A stretch of 64,000 nt of DNA from contig NZ_CP102285.1 of assembly GCF_025151045.1 (NCBI RefSeq), positions 372,001 through 436,000 on the forward strand, given 5' to 3'. The translations under genes were made by a program, and so were the position numbers. This stretch comes from Parabacteroides johnsonii DSM 18315 (lineage in GTDB: Bacteria; Bacteroidota; Bacteroidia; Bacteroidales; Tannerellaceae). This document shows positions 55,435 through 64,000 of this stretch, one piece after another; position 1 is the stretch's first letter; each line of letters begins with the position of its first letter. A model generated the notes under the pieces. The model was not told the origin of the DNA and ran no database searches. It saw only the letters and a list, made by a program, of their open reading frames with translations.

Positions 55435-58400
55435 TTATAATGTGACATCAATTCCAAATGTAAAGATTCGAGGCATAGGAGTGTTTCCAGATTCAGGATC
55501 CCAACCAGACCATTTTGTGAAAGTTAGCAGGTTACGTCCACTCAAATATACTTTACAATGTCCTACTTTCAGATTTTTGAGAATATTTTCCGGGATATTG
55601 TATGCTATGGACAAGTCTTGCAAACGTACAAAACTGCTCCTTTCATAAATGTTGTATCCAGGTGTGTTTACCGTATTTAACCGTGTATATTTGTTTGTCG
55701 GGGTTTCCGGAGTCCAGTAAGGTAATGCATAACTGTTGGCTCTATCCTCGACATTAGACGTGTTGCTCAATAGACTGTTTGCTCTCCAATGTCCTAAATC
55801 TGCACGGATGAAACAAGAAATCTGGAAGTTTTTGAAAAGAGTAAAGTCATTTCGAAGTCCTAAACGGAAGCGTGGCTTTGTATAACCTTGAAATACTTTA
55901 TCTTCCTGAGTAGACACTCCGTCTCCATTAGGATCGTATAATTTGACATCGCCAGGAGCTTTCCCGAATGATTTAGCCAATTCTTCTTCTCCAAGCTGGT
56001 AAATACCAAGGAATTTGTAATCCCATATCCGATCTATTGATTGTCCGATAAACCATCCATTGTCGATATCATCACCTTCTCTTTGTCCGATAACATTGCC
56101 ATTTTCGTCTAAAATGTTGATTGTTTCTCCATAGAGATGTTTGATCTTGTTTCTATTAAATGAGAACGTCAATGTCGAGTTCCAACTGAAATCCTTATTT
56201 TGGATATTATAGCTATTAAGAGTCATTTCAAATCCTTTGTTTTGCAATTCTCCCATATTAGACATTACATTGTCGTATCCAATAATTGTCGGTAGGCTGC
56301 GTTTTAACAACAAGTCATTTGTAATCATGCTATAATAATCGACCGAACCATTTAACCGGCTATCTAAAACGGAAAAGTCCAGACCTAAATTTAAAGCTTT
56401 AGTCTTTTCCCATTTTAGATATTGGTTCGCCAGTGAACTACTGTATATACCTGAGATCAATGTGCTTCCAGTCAGGTATTTGTTTGTTTCAAGTTTTGCC
56501 AATGCATCATAAATCCCTATATCCCGGTTACCGTTTATTCCATAAGAGGCTCTGACTTTGAGATTATTTATCCATTTGATATTGAAGAACGATTCGTCTG
56601 ATAAATTCCAGGCTAAAGCTCCGGATGGAAAAGTAGCGTAAGGATTTTCCATACCAAAAGCCGAATATCCGTCTCTACGAATAGATAGAGTTAGGAAATA
56701 GCGATTCATGAGCGTGTAATTCAGACGGCCCATTATTGCGGTACCGGTCGAATAAGTATCTTCATTTTTAATAGTTGGTGATCCTCCCGTCCCTAATTGA
56801 TGGAAGCCCAATGCTTCACTGGGGGTAAAATTTACATTTTCGCCTGTATCTTTCCATGTTTGTTTCTTTTCTGCATTGTATAAGAATGTTGCATAAAAAT
56901 CATGGACTCCAAAAGTTTTTTTCCATGCAATGATGTTGTCTATTTGCCATTCGTAAAGCGAATAATTGATACGCCGCCCGAAGCCACCTGTCTTGTTGCC
57001 ACTTGGGATACTTGACGGATCATAGTAATAGTTCTTTTGCCAATCATAGCGATTGATATAAGAAACTTTGTAACTAAAACCGAATGGCAGTTTCAGGTCG
57101 GCATACATGGTGGCAAACAGATTTTGGGTGACATTGAATTTGTCCCGTTTTCTGTATAAAAGAAATGGGTTTTGTTCAATTCCTGAATCGTCATGAGGAT
57201 ACCATTTTAGTTCTCCGTTTTCATCATAAGGTTGTCCTAAAGGACTCTGGCGGCTTATATTCGATAATTTGATGGCTTCATTACTTTCATCTTTGTTGCT
57301 AAATTGAGCATTGATTCCCACTGTCAGAAATTCGGCAACTTTGGTATCTGCATTAATACGGGAACGGATTGTTTTATACTCATCTCCTTTTATATAACCT
57401 TGATTGTCTGTATAGCCTAATGACCAGTAATATTTAGTTTTGCCAATGCCTCCGGATATGTTGACATTGTAGTTTTGCCTTAATCCGGGACGTGTAGCTT
57501 CACCATACCAATCATAGGCATTCCCATTCAGATAGTTTTGTTGTTCGATATCACGCAAATTCAGACGTGTCATCCAAGTCAGAATTGGATCGGACTGGTA
57601 TGAGGCATCGTAATTTTGCCAAGTATCTACGTCAATGCCTTCCGGTAACTGATTAGGATTGTTGTAATATCCTTCTGGCTTGTCTGGATTTATTCTGCGT
57701 TGGAAATCTTGTCTGCGTTGGATGAATCCAGATAAATCATTCGGTTTGATTTCGTTGGTAAAATCTGTTAAACCCAGTTGTGCGGAGAAATTTATACTCA
57801 TTTTTTCCCCTTTGCCTTGTTTGGTATTGATGATTACAACACCGGCGGCAGACCTTGAACCGTATACAGCAGCAGAGCTGGCATCTTTCAATACGTCTAT
57901 AGTTTCGATATCCGATGGATTGATGTCATTGATAGAACCATTGAAGATAACCCCGTCCAATACAATCAAGGGTGAATTGTTGGCTGAAAGTGAAGCGGGA
58001 CCTCGTATTTCCATTTCACTAGCTCCGGAAGCAGAAGTCCCGATGTTAGAGTTAAAACCAGCAACAGTTCCATTCAACATATCCAATACGTTCGTACTTT
58101 GCTGAGTGGCATATTTATCAGCTTTTACCTGGGCGATGGCCCCGGTAAGGTCTTTTTTCTTTACAGCTCCGTAGCCGATTACGACAACTTCCTCCAAGGC
58201 TTGCTGATCTTCTTGCAAAACCACTTTTAAGATGGATTTCCTGTCAATTGTGATTTCTTGTGTGTTGTAGCCGATATAAGATATTTGCAAAATATCTCCC
58301 TCGCTTGCTTCCAGGCTGAATTTGCCGTCGACATCGGTAATTGTGCCGGTTGTGCTACCTTTTACTAAGACGTTAGCTCCGATGACAGATTCTCCTTGTG

Positions 58401-58821
58401 TGTCGATGACTGTTCCGGAAATAGTTTTGATCTGTGCTTTGAACAAGGCAATGTGCTTATTTGATATACGAAAAGAAATATTTCTTTTGCTGCGGAATAA
58501 GTTTCGCAGCAACTCGTTTAGATCCATATTTGTTCCCTGGATAGAGGTTTTTTCGTTTCGGTCGATCTCGGATGTGTTATAAACAAATTTGTATCCGGTC
58601 TTTTCCTCTATCTCATTGAAAATCTCTTCATATGTTGCATTCTGCTTATTCAGAGACAGTTTTACCGCTTGTGCATGAACGAAGGTAATATTGACGAACA
58701 AAAACAATAAAAGAAGTCCTAAAAGATTGATTCCGTGTTTGAAAATTCTTTTTAAAGAGGAATAATGTTCCTCACAGGTAAAATCCTTTGGATTTTGCCT
58801 GATAAATAAAATTTTATCCAT
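55435..58821 (-). CDS. SusC-family TonB-linked transporter with STN domain (pair 3)
   Basis: 1128 residues. After the N-terminal segment and signal/anchor helix (about 30-50, LLGLLLLFLFVNITFVHAQA) comes an STN (secretin/TonB N-terminal) domain at about 55-115 (KLSLNKQNATYEEIFNEIEEKTGYKF), then the regulatory beta domain about 131-210, the signature LEEVVVIGYGAVKKKDLTG and the plug (DVLKDASSAAVYGSRSAAG). STN-bearing receptors contact a FecR anti-sigma factor; one is encoded 176 bp upstream. The barrel ends FTFGIDVTL. The visible start has about 30 residues before the signal helix, as in many STN-type proteins. Confidence 0.93.
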   Translation of the reverse strand: MDKILFIRQNPKDFTCEEHYSSLKRIFKHGINLLGLLLLFLFVNITFVHAQAVKLSLNKQNATYEEIFNEIEEKTGYKFVYNTSEIDRNEKTSIQGTNMDLNELLRNLFRSKRNISFRISNKHIALFKAQIKTISGTVIDTQGESVIGANVLVKGSTTGTITDVDGKFSLEASEGDILQISYIGYNTQEITIDRKSILKVVLQEDQQALEEVVVIGYGAVKKKDLTGAIAQVKADKYATQQSTNVLDMLNGTVAGFNSNIGTSASGASEMEIRGPASLSANNSPLIVLDGVIFNGSINDINPSDIETIDVLKDASSAAVYGSRSAAGVVIINTKQGKGEKMSINFSAQLGLTDFTNEIKPNDLSGFIQRRQDFQRRINPDKPEGYYNNPNQLPEGIDVDTWQNYDASYQSDPILTWMTRLNLRDIEQQNYLNGNAYDWYGEATRPGLRQNYNVNISGGIGKTKYYWSLGYTDNQGYIKGDEYKTIRSRINADTKVAEFLTVGINAQFSNKDESNEAIKLSNISRQSPLGQPYDENGELKWYPHDDSGIEQNPFLLYRKRDKFNVTQNLFATMYADLKLPFGFSYKVSYINRYDWQKNYYYDPSSIPSGNKTGGFGRRINYSLYEWQIDNIIAWKKTFGVHDFYATFLYNAEKKQTWKDTGENVNFTPSEALGFHQLGTGGSPTIKNEDTYSTGTAIMGRLNYTLMNRYFLTLSIRRDGYSAFGMENPYATFPSGALAWNLSDESFFNIKWINNLKVRASYGINGNRDIGIYDALAKLETNKYLTGSTLISGIYSSSLANQYLKWEKTKALNLGLDFSVLDSRLNGSVDYYSMITNDLLLKRSLPTIIGYDNVMSNMGELQNKGFEMTLNSYNIQNKDFSWNSTLTFSFNRNKIKHLYGETINILDENGNVIGQREGDDIDNGWFIGQSIDRIWDYKFLGIYQLGEEELAKSFGKAPGDVKLYDPNGDGVSTQEDKVFQGYTKPRFRLGLRNDFTLFKNFQISCFIRADLGHWRANSLLSNTSNVEDRANSYALPYWTPETPTNKYTRLNTVNTPGYNIYERSSFVRLQDLSIAYNIPENILKNLKVGHCKVYLSGRNLLTFTKWSGWDPESGNTPMPRIFTFGIDVTL

Positions 58822-58881
58822 AATTTTGTATGTATTAATTTTTAAAATTGGCAGGTGTGCTATCTGCCGATTAACAATGTA

Positions 58882-58913
58882 GAATTTGGGAATGGTCGCA
58901 ACATTCCCAATTC
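58882..58913 (-). repeat. Hairpin between fecR and SusC 3
   Basis: GAATTTGGGAATG and CATTCCCAATTC (58882-58894 with 58902-58913) form a 12-bp stem with one bulge. It lies in the 176-bp gap downstream of the anti-sigma gene. It could be a weak terminator separating fecR from the transport genes or an mRNA stabiliser. Confidence 0.45.
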
Positions 58914-58997
58914 TTTTTGTATGTCTCTCTATTAATTAAATCTTGTTTTTCATGTACTGTCCATAATCGTTTGTCTTTGTGGTTTAACATTCTGTAT

Positions 58998-59885
58998 TTA
59001 TTGCAGGAAAATTTCTCCTTTCCTTTTTTCTATTTTGTATCTGGCTGAGATTTGCAAAACTGATAGTATTTCTTCCAATGTCTCTTTCTCTGTGAAGTTG
59101 GCATTGAAAGTCTGTTTTTTCAGGTTTTCGTTTTGAATATGTATTTTCACATGGAAAGCCCGTTGTAACTCTTGCATGATATCAGCTAATGAATTGTCTT
59201 TGAATTTGAATATTCCGGTAACCCATGATATCGTATTTTCCGGACGTATAGTTGAAATACTCAGCTTGTTATCCGATTTAAGAAAAACTGCTCGTTCACC
59301 GGGTAGCAGTATCCGGTCTGCCGTTTGCGATTGATTCGTGTATTTATACAACCCGATTTTTCCGGTAAGGAGAGTGATCTCTGTTTTTTCCGGTTCTGCG
59401 TCGACATTGAATGTTGTTCCTAATACTCGTATTCCGATACCATCGGTTTGGACGATAAAAGGTTTCTTTTCGTCTTTACGGACTTCAAAGAATGCTTCTC
59501 CTTTTATCTCAACCTGCCGGATCTGTTCGCTGAACTCTCTCGGATAACGCAGGCAAGCGTTTGCATTTAGCCAAACTACACTGCTGTCCGGTAAGGTTAT
59601 TTTTGTTTTTGCATCGGGGACGGCAGTCGTTTCATAATAAACAAGCTCTTGTTCCGGAGCTTTGTCGGTCAGCAGAGCACCGGTAACCAGCAGGAGGGCA
59701 ATAGATGCTGCTATAGACAAATATTTCCACACGGAGTTCCCTTTACCGGCATAAGAAATGACGACAGGCCGTTTGACCCTGTCTGTTAAACGGTCGGACA
59801 TCTGCTTTTCATCAAATGGCAAAGACTTGAAGCGTATGCGCTTTGTCAATGATTCGAGTTCTTTATTGTTCTGTTCATTTTCCAT
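58998..59885 (-). CDS. FecR-family anti-sigma factor
   Basis: 295-residue bitopic protein. An N-terminal cytosolic stretch (about 1-47) would hold the sigma factor; one membrane helix follows (about 49-67, YLSIAASIALLLVTGALL). The FecR domain spans about 85-190 (KTKITLPDSSVVWLNANACLRYP; GEAFFEVRKDEKKPF). The C-terminal about 70 residues fit DUF4974 (FKDNSLADIMQELQRAFHVKI). It is presumed to sense the STN domain of SusC 3 and release the ECF sigma factor encoded divergently at 60254. It is slightly short for the family at its N-terminus. Confidence 0.92.
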   Translation of the reverse strand: MENEQNNKELESLTKRIRFKSLPFDEKQMSDRLTDRVKRPVVISYAGKGNSVWKYLSIAASIALLLVTGALLTDKAPEQELVYYETTAVPDAKTKITLPDSSVVWLNANACLRYPREFSEQIRQVEIKGEAFFEVRKDEKKPFIVQTDGIGIRVLGTTFNVDAEPEKTEITLLTGKIGLYKYTNQSQTADRILLPGERAVFLKSDNKLSISTIRPENTISWVTGIFKFKDNSLADIMQELQRAFHVKIHIQNENLKKQTFNANFTEKETLEEILSVLQISARYKIEKRKGEIFLQ

Positions 59886-60253
59886 CTTATTCCGGTAGCT
59901 TTATAAAGAGAGATGACAGGTAAAGCAAAAAACTCCTATTCAAGATGCAAAAATATTATGTTATTTAATTATCCTCTTGTGTTCTACTATGCCATAAATA
60001 GGATGTTTTATTTTGTTTGACAGTTGTAGTACACTTATTCGGTACCTGGAAGACAAGCGTTCTAGAGATGTTAGACAAGTGTTTGAATAATGACGGATAA
60101 AAAAGGAACAGGTTGGTTGGGATTAAAAGGAAGGCTGTTTGATCTTACAAAATCGAACTCATGAGAAGAAACATTTTTATCTTTAGGCAGTGTCTTGAAG
60201 AAATTTTAACTACATTTACTGACTAATTATATTATAAAAGGACTGTATCTGAG
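59886..60253. other. Divergent control region, fecR/ECF sigma
   Basis: 368 bp between divergent regulators. TATCTTTA at 60178-60185 is a possible -7 box for the sigma gene, without a good -33 partner. An AAGTGT/ACACTT near-inverted pair flanks 60030-60083. No gene is seen. Confidence 0.35.
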
Positions 60254-60820
60254 ATGGAAGAGGAGAGTATCATATCTCTTTTTGGGAAAGTAGTGAAGGG
60301 AGATGAAGCGGCGTTCCGGTTATTGTTTGAAACTTATTCCCGGCGCCTGTTCCATGTGGCTTATTACTATCTGAACTCTCGTGAGCTGGCTGAAGAAGCT
60401 ATTCTGGATGTTTTTACTGTTATTTGGCAAAAGCGAGAAACATTGTCCCATGTGAAAGAACCGGAACGCTATTTGTATATATCGGTGAAAAACCAGGCTT
60501 TGCATTATCTGAGAAGGGGGTATGTACAGGAAAAGGATCCCTTCTCTTTGTATGAGATCGAGTTGATCCCGGATTCGGATACACCGGAAAAAAGTTTGAT
60601 GGATGAAGAGTACCAAGCGTTGGTCCAACAAGCGATCGATTCATTGCCGCCAAAATGTAGAGAGGTTTTTCGTCTTGTCCTCTCCGATAAATTAAAGAAT
60701 CGGGAAATCGCTGATGTTTTAGGAATCAGTGAAAAGACCGTGAATATACATATCGCTAAGGCATACGAACGCATTGCGGAATTCGTAAACCGCCGGTATA
60801 AGGAGGGCGGTATTAAATGA
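60254..60820 (+). CDS. ECF RNA polymerase sigma factor
   Basis: 188 residues, sigma-70 family without region 1. Region 2 is at about 12-85 (FRLLFETYSRRLFHVAYYYL; AEEAILDVFTVIWQKRE) and region 4 at about 125-180 (ALVQQAIDSLPPKCREVFRL; NREIADVLGISEKTVNIHIAKAYERI). It belongs with the Bacteroidetes ECFs paired with FecR anti-sigma factors. It lies on the opposite strand to fecR, an unusual divergent arrangement, so the two are not on one transcript. Its likely target is the susC-susD-sulfatase operon. Confidence 0.93.
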   Translation: MEEESIISLFGKVVKGDEAAFRLLFETYSRRLFHVAYYYLNSRELAEEAILDVFTVIWQKRETLSHVKEPERYLYISVKNQALHYLRRGYVQEKDPFSLYEIELIPDSDTPEKSLMDEEYQALVQQAIDSLPPKCREVFRLVLSDKLKNREIADVLGISEKTVNIHIAKAYERIAEFVNRRYKEGGIK

Positions 60821-60841
60821 TACAGCCCTTCCCCAATGAGA

Positions 60842-61858
60842 TCAGAATTTGAACTTGATCAACACCCCTTTATGGTCCGTCGGCCAAACACCTGCCGGAG
60901 TTGAGAAAACATCCTGGCTGTCCTCTTCGACACGTTGGCTGCGGATAATGGAAGATTTGGGGCCGACAATGACGGCGTCTTTCACTTCCCAACCGGTTGC
61001 CGGTATGTAGTAGATGAAATCGATGCGGTCACGTTCATCCGCTTCAGGCGCCCAAGTTAGCCGTTCGACCGGCATGTCCGGATTGTCCGAAGGGAAAGTA
61101 AAGCCGGGATGGGTGATCGGATTCGGATATTTGACGCGATAGGCATCGCGGAAGCCGGCTTCGTATAATAGTTTGGAACAGTCCCAATCGACTATCGCCC
61201 CGTTGTGATCCCAAAGCCCTTTCGTTTCTTCCGTCCAATCCAAGTGGGAAGGTTCGTTGAAGTCACCGCCTAAGATCACGAAATCGGCATCTGACTTTTT
61301 GGCGTCTTCTATCACGAGTCGGATGGATTCGTCACGCAAGGATTCTTTATTGGCCTTTTCGATTTCTGCCTTGTCTGTTATCGGAGCTTCCAGTTTCTTC
61401 CATGTCACACCGCTATATCCACGTGGCAGGTAACAGGCATAATGCGTATAATCCAAATGCCCAGTATAGGCTACTACCTGTTTGCCGTTCACATCTAAAC
61501 GGGTCCTTAGTACTCGGTCTTTGTGTGGGATATTTTCTGTTTGTTCCAGTATGGGATATTTGGACAGCAATGCGACGTCCAGCGAGCTGCCTTGTCCATA
61601 ATAGATTTTCCCTCTCTCGCGCAAAGCATCTAGCATACGGGGGACGAACAATGCGCCTTCCTTGTTGCTGGCTTCACTGAACATCACGATATCCGGATTT
61701 ATCCGGACTACTTCATCCGCAACAGCTTCGAAGCCGTTTTCGACGACTGTTCCTTCCATCCAGATGTTCAAATGCAATACGCTCAACTCATGTGTCTCTT
61801 TTGTGCAGCTGCCGCAAACCAGTATGAGCAGCCATAGCCAAATATAAAAATGTTTCAT
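60842..61858 (-). CDS. Endonuclease/exonuclease/phosphatase-family lipoprotein
   Basis: 339 residues from MKHFYIWLWLLILVCGSC (61858), with lipobox CGSC; an in-frame ATG at 61873 adds five residues. EEP-fold motifs are LHLNIWMEGT, IVMFSEASN (catalytic Glu region), VILGGDFNEPSHLDW (Asp/Asn) and WPTDHKGVLIKF (Asp-His). It converges on the ECF sigma gene with a 21-bp gap. Surface- or periplasm-anchored phosphodiesterase or nuclease activity is inferred; the substrate is unknown. Confidence 0.86.
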   Translation of the reverse strand: MKHFYIWLWLLILVCGSCTKETHELSVLHLNIWMEGTVVENGFEAVADEVVRINPDIVMFSEASNKEGALFVPRMLDALRERGKIYYGQGSSLDVALLSKYPILEQTENIPHKDRVLRTRLDVNGKQVVAYTGHLDYTHYACYLPRGYSGVTWKKLEAPITDKAEIEKANKESLRDESIRLVIEDAKKSDADFVILGGDFNEPSHLDWTEETKGLWDHNGAIVDWDCSKLLYEAGFRDAYRVKYPNPITHPGFTFPSDNPDMPVERLTWAPEADERDRIDFIYYIPATGWEVKDAVIVGPKSSIIRSQRVEEDSQDVFSTPAGVWPTDHKGVLIKFKF

Positions 61859-61877
61859 CGTTTTTTCTTTCATTAAA

Positions 61878-61914
61878 AAAAGTCCCCGAACTTTTATGAG
61901 ATCCGGGGACTTTT
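61878..61914 (-). terminator. Intrinsic terminator of the RNase G gene
   Basis: On the minus strand, AAAAGTCCCCGG (61914 to 61903) pairs with CGGGGACTTTT (61888 to 61878) around a loop of about 14 nt and is followed by a T run. It lies just past the rng stop. Confidence 0.82.
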
Positions 61915-61917
61915 ATG

Positions 61918-63498
61918 TTACTTGATTTCTTTCTCTTCCATCATGTCCAGTTCATTCTTGTCGGAGTCTATGAATTTGTACTCCAAGAAGCCCAGACTTT
62001 GATTCGGAATCACTTTAATACCCATCGAGTATTTCAGTTTCCATTTCCAACTGAGCGGGAATCTTCCACTCTTAATAAATGCTGCAACATAAGGATGTAC
62101 GTGCAGGGCGAATTTCTTCACGTTGTGTTTGTTGACCAAGCAGTCGATCTTTCCTTCCAGGCTGTCGGTAAACAGGATAGAGGGTTTGATGGTGCCTGTG
62201 CCGAAACAGGTCGGACAGGCTTCGGATGTATCGACATCCATTGCCGGACGGACACGCTGACGGGTGATCTGCATCAGGCCGAATTTGCTCAGCGGCAAAA
62301 TATTATGTTTTGCCCGGTCACCCGACATCGCTTTCAGCATGTGTTCATACAGTTTCTGCCGGTTGGCTGCTTCTGACATATCGATGAAGTCGACTACGAT
62401 AATGCCACCCATATCGCGTAGACGTAATTGGCGGGCAATTTCGTCTGCCGCTGCCGTGTTCACGTCGATCGCCGTTTTTTCCTGGGCATCGCTGCCCTTT
62501 GAGCGGTTCCCGCTGTTTACGTCGATAACGTGCATGGCTTCCGTGTGTTCGATAATCAAATAGGCTCCACTTTTGTACGTGACGGTGCGTCCGAATAGGG
62601 ACTTGATCTGTTTGGTGATTGCAAAGTTGTCGAAGATGGGAAGTTCGCCGGTATACCGTTGTACGATTTCTTCCCGTCCGGGGGCAATCAGGCTGACATA
62701 ATCGCGGATATTGTGATAGATGTCCGCATCGTTCACATAAATGTTCTGAAAAGAGGGATTGAAAATGTCGCGCAACAAAGCCACTGCTCTTGCCGTTTCT
62801 TCGTAGATGAGTGCAGGAGCTTTTACTTTGGTGATCTTAGGAATGTTCTCTTCCCAACGTTTCAGTAATGTCTTCAATTCATGATCGAGTTCGGCAACGC
62901 GCTTCCCTTCCGAAGAGGTGCGTACGATTACGCTGAAGTTCTTCGGTTTGATACTTTGGATGAGTTGGCGTAGACGGGCACGCTCTTCGCTCGATTTGAT
63001 TTTTGTGGAAACCGATACTTTATCGGCAAACGGTATCAGCACGATGTATCTTCCGGCAAAAGAAAGTTCGGAAGTCAGTCTGGGACCTTTTGTTGAAATC
63101 GGCTCTTTGGCGATCTGCACCAGCACTTCCTGTCCGACTTTGAGCACATTGCTGATACTTCCGTCTTTTTCGATTTCGGGAAGCAACTGCATTTTGGAGA
63201 TGACGGGGAGTTTCTTATCTCCCTTTTGTTCTCCTAATGTTTGTTTGAGGAATTTCTGCTGGGTGTTGAAATTAGGACCTAAGTCCAGATAGTGAAGAAA
63301 TGCATCCTTTTTATAACCTACATCAATGAAAGCAGCATTCAAACCCGGCATCAGTTTTTTCACTTTGCCCAGATATATATCGCCGACGGCAAAAGAGACG
63401 TTGCGGGCTTCCTTTTGGAGCTCAACAAGGTTCTTATCCTCCAGTACGGCTATAGATACCTCTTTGGGTTGTACATCAACTACTAATTCACTAATCAC
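61918..63498 (-). CDS. rng: Ribonuclease G/E family protein
   Basis: About 526 residues from a GTG start at 63498 (V-I-SELVVDVQPKEVSIAVLED), chosen because family members begin just before this block; the frame stays open to 63549. It is an endoribonuclease for rRNA maturation and mRNA turnover. The S1-like domain (VGDIYLGKVKKLMPGLNAAFIDVG) is followed by the RNase E/G core with catalytic Asp residues in VIDVNSGNRSKG and GGIIVVDFIDM, and the zinc-link CPTCFGTG. The large RNase E scaffold is absent, so it is RNase G-like. The AURKAIP1/COX24-type gene lies about 100 bp upstream. Confidence 0.92.
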   Translation of the reverse strand: MISELVVDVQPKEVSIAVLEDKNLVELQKEARNVSFAVGDIYLGKVKKLMPGLNAAFIDVGYKKDAFLHYLDLGPNFNTQQKFLKQTLGEQKGDKKLPVISKMQLLPEIEKDGSISNVLKVGQEVLVQIAKEPISTKGPRLTSELSFAGRYIVLIPFADKVSVSTKIKSSEERARLRQLIQSIKPKNFSVIVRTSSEGKRVAELDHELKTLLKRWEENIPKITKVKAPALIYEETARAVALLRDIFNPSFQNIYVNDADIYHNIRDYVSLIAPGREEIVQRYTGELPIFDNFAITKQIKSLFGRTVTYKSGAYLIIEHTEAMHVIDVNSGNRSKGSDAQEKTAIDVNTAAADEIARQLRLRDMGGIIVVDFIDMSEAANRQKLYEHMLKAMSGDRAKHNILPLSKFGLMQITRQRVRPAMDVDTSEACPTCFGTGTIKPSILFTDSLEGKIDCLVNKHNVKKFALHVHPYVAAFIKSGRFPLSWKWKLKYSMGIKVIPNQSLGFLEYKFIDSDKNELDMMEEKEIK

Positions 63499-63543
63499 TA
63501 TAAAAAGAGGTGTTAAAATGTGAGACCTTATTAAATACGCAAA

Positions 63544-63578
63544 GAACAAACTTAAAAGGTCTCTTATTAAGTTTGTTC
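63544..63578 (-). terminator. Possible terminator between the COX24-type gene and rng
   Basis: GAACAAACTTAA (63544-63555) and TTAAGTTTGTTC (63567-63578) form a perfect 12-bp stem. The T tract is short, so read-through into rng is possible. Confidence 0.45.
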
Positions 63579-63599
63579 TTCAGAGTTACTCAAATAGAC

Positions 63600-63689
63600 T
63601 TATTTCTTCTTATGTCTATTCTTCTTTAGTCTCTTTTTGCGCTTGTGCGTAGACATCTTATGTCTTTTTCTTTTCTTTCCGCTAGGCAT
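63600..63689 (-). CDS. AURKAIP1/COX24-domain small basic protein (ribosomal mS38/bS22-like)
   Basis: 29 residues, read from ATG at 63689: MPSGKKRKRHKM, then STHKRKKRLKKNRHKKK, and a TAA at 63602-63600. Seventeen of the 29 residues are Lys or Arg. Its K-K-R-K-R-H-K-M and H-K-R-K-K-R-L pattern resembles the COX24/AURKAIP1 motif of mitochondrial mS38 and mycobacterial bS22, which are buried in the small ribosomal subunit. A ribosomal role here is inferred. It is too short for most ORF callers. It lies between the HU gene and rng on the same strand. Confidence 0.82.
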   Translation of the reverse strand: MPSGKKRKRHKMSTHKRKKRLKKNRHKKK

Positions 63690-63725
63690 TGTTTTAAAAT
63701 TTTAAATTAAACTATAATAACTAAA

Positions 63726-63998
63726 TTACTTTACTTCATTCAGGAAAGTCTTAGCCGGCTTGAATGACGGAATATTATGTTCCGGGATGATGATCGTAGT
63801 ATTTTTTGAAATATTACGAGCTGTCTTCTGGGCTCTCTTTTTAATCACGAAACTTCCAAAACCTCTCAGGTATACGTTTTCGCCCTGAGACAATGAACTT
63901 TTTACGATATCCATAAAAGATTCTACGCTGCTCAACACTGTCTGTTTGTCAATGCCAGTGCTTTTTGAAATTTCGCTAACAATATCTGCTTTAGTCAT
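63726..63998 (-). CDS. HU-family DNA-binding protein
   Basis: 90 residues, the standard HU/IHF length. The N-terminal helices (MTKADIVSEISKSTGIDKQTV) are followed by the beta-arm segment GENVYLRGFGSFVIKKRAQKTARN, with the NPTTG-like turn replaced by ISKNTTIIIPEHNIPSFKPAKTF, typical of Bacteroidetes IHF-like proteins. It bends DNA as a homo- or heterodimer and would act in nucleoid structure. It is the last gene before the right edge. Confidence 0.95.
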   Translation of the reverse strand: MTKADIVSEISKSTGIDKQTVLSSVESFMDIVKSSLSQGENVYLRGFGSFVIKKRAQKTARNISKNTTIIIPEHNIPSFKPAKTFLNEVK

Positions 63999-64000
63999 GT

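Overview
The window is a chromosomal segment of a gut-type Bacteroidales bacterium, most likely Bacteroides or Parabacteroides; the genus is my impression, not a proof. Signs are three SusC/SusD outer-membrane pairs, promoter-like TTTG-N20-TAnnTTTG motifs, few Shine-Dalgarno sequences, a GT3-type glycogen synthase, a PepSY/DUF4374/TonB iron system of the XusABC type and a 29-residue AURKAIP1/COX24-type basic protein. No tRNA, rRNA or CRISPR array was seen.

Layout. 1-2.2 kb: start of an AIR-synthase-like gene, a LysM glucosaminidase and cytidine deaminase (cdd). 2.2-7.3 kb: SusC/SusD pair 1 (minus). 7.8-16.6 kb: housekeeping and envelope genes (phosphohexomutase, M23 peptidase, EEP hydrolase, beta-helix lipoprotein, PepD, a small membrane protein, an OmpH/Skp chaperone). 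16.6-21.6 kb: xusABC-like siderophore operon. 22.1-23.5 kb: an AT-rich MATE efflux gene behind a leader that looks like a ribosome-controlled attenuator. 23.5-24.15 kb: repeats and a frameshifted outer-membrane-protein remnant. 24.2-30.7 kb: a DivIC/FtsB-like protein, dnaX, a DUF1080 protein, queF-queC and a FadL-like porin.

30.7-35.6 kb is the accessory core. Two nearly identical IS110 copies (about 1.38 kb) lie in opposite orientation around a frameshifted IS1182-like transposase. Both copies sit at an AATT core inside inverted repeats that look like split intrinsic terminators; for copy A, removing the element restores an 11-bp stem with a T tract behind the porin gene. The non-coding 5' end of each copy can fold into two stem-loops with guide-like matches to the element end and, in copy B, to the flanking target. 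This fits a bridge-RNA system aimed at terminators and is the most interesting feature here.

36-44 kb: glycogen phosphorylase and synthase, a small conserved protein, a lysophospholipid-type acyltransferase, a nitrilase-family amidase and dnaK. 44.9-50 kb: SusC/SusD pair 2, a close paralogue of pair 1. 50.0-50.4 kb: a chimeric scar of an amidase pseudogene and a transposase fragment. 50.6-52 kb: a lipoprotein-like Gfo/Idh/MocA protein. 52.1-60.8 kb: a sulfatase, SusD 3, an STN-domain SusC 3, a FecR anti-sigma factor and a divergent ECF sigma factor, which together look like a trans-envelope-regulated locus for a sulfated glycan. 60.8-64 kb: an EEP lipoprotein, RNase G, the AURKAIP1/COX24-type protein and an HU-family protein.

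Intergenic DNA is rich in inverted and short tandem repeats (1.43, 23.57, 26.69, 27.60, 35.74 and 35.83 kb), listed individually.
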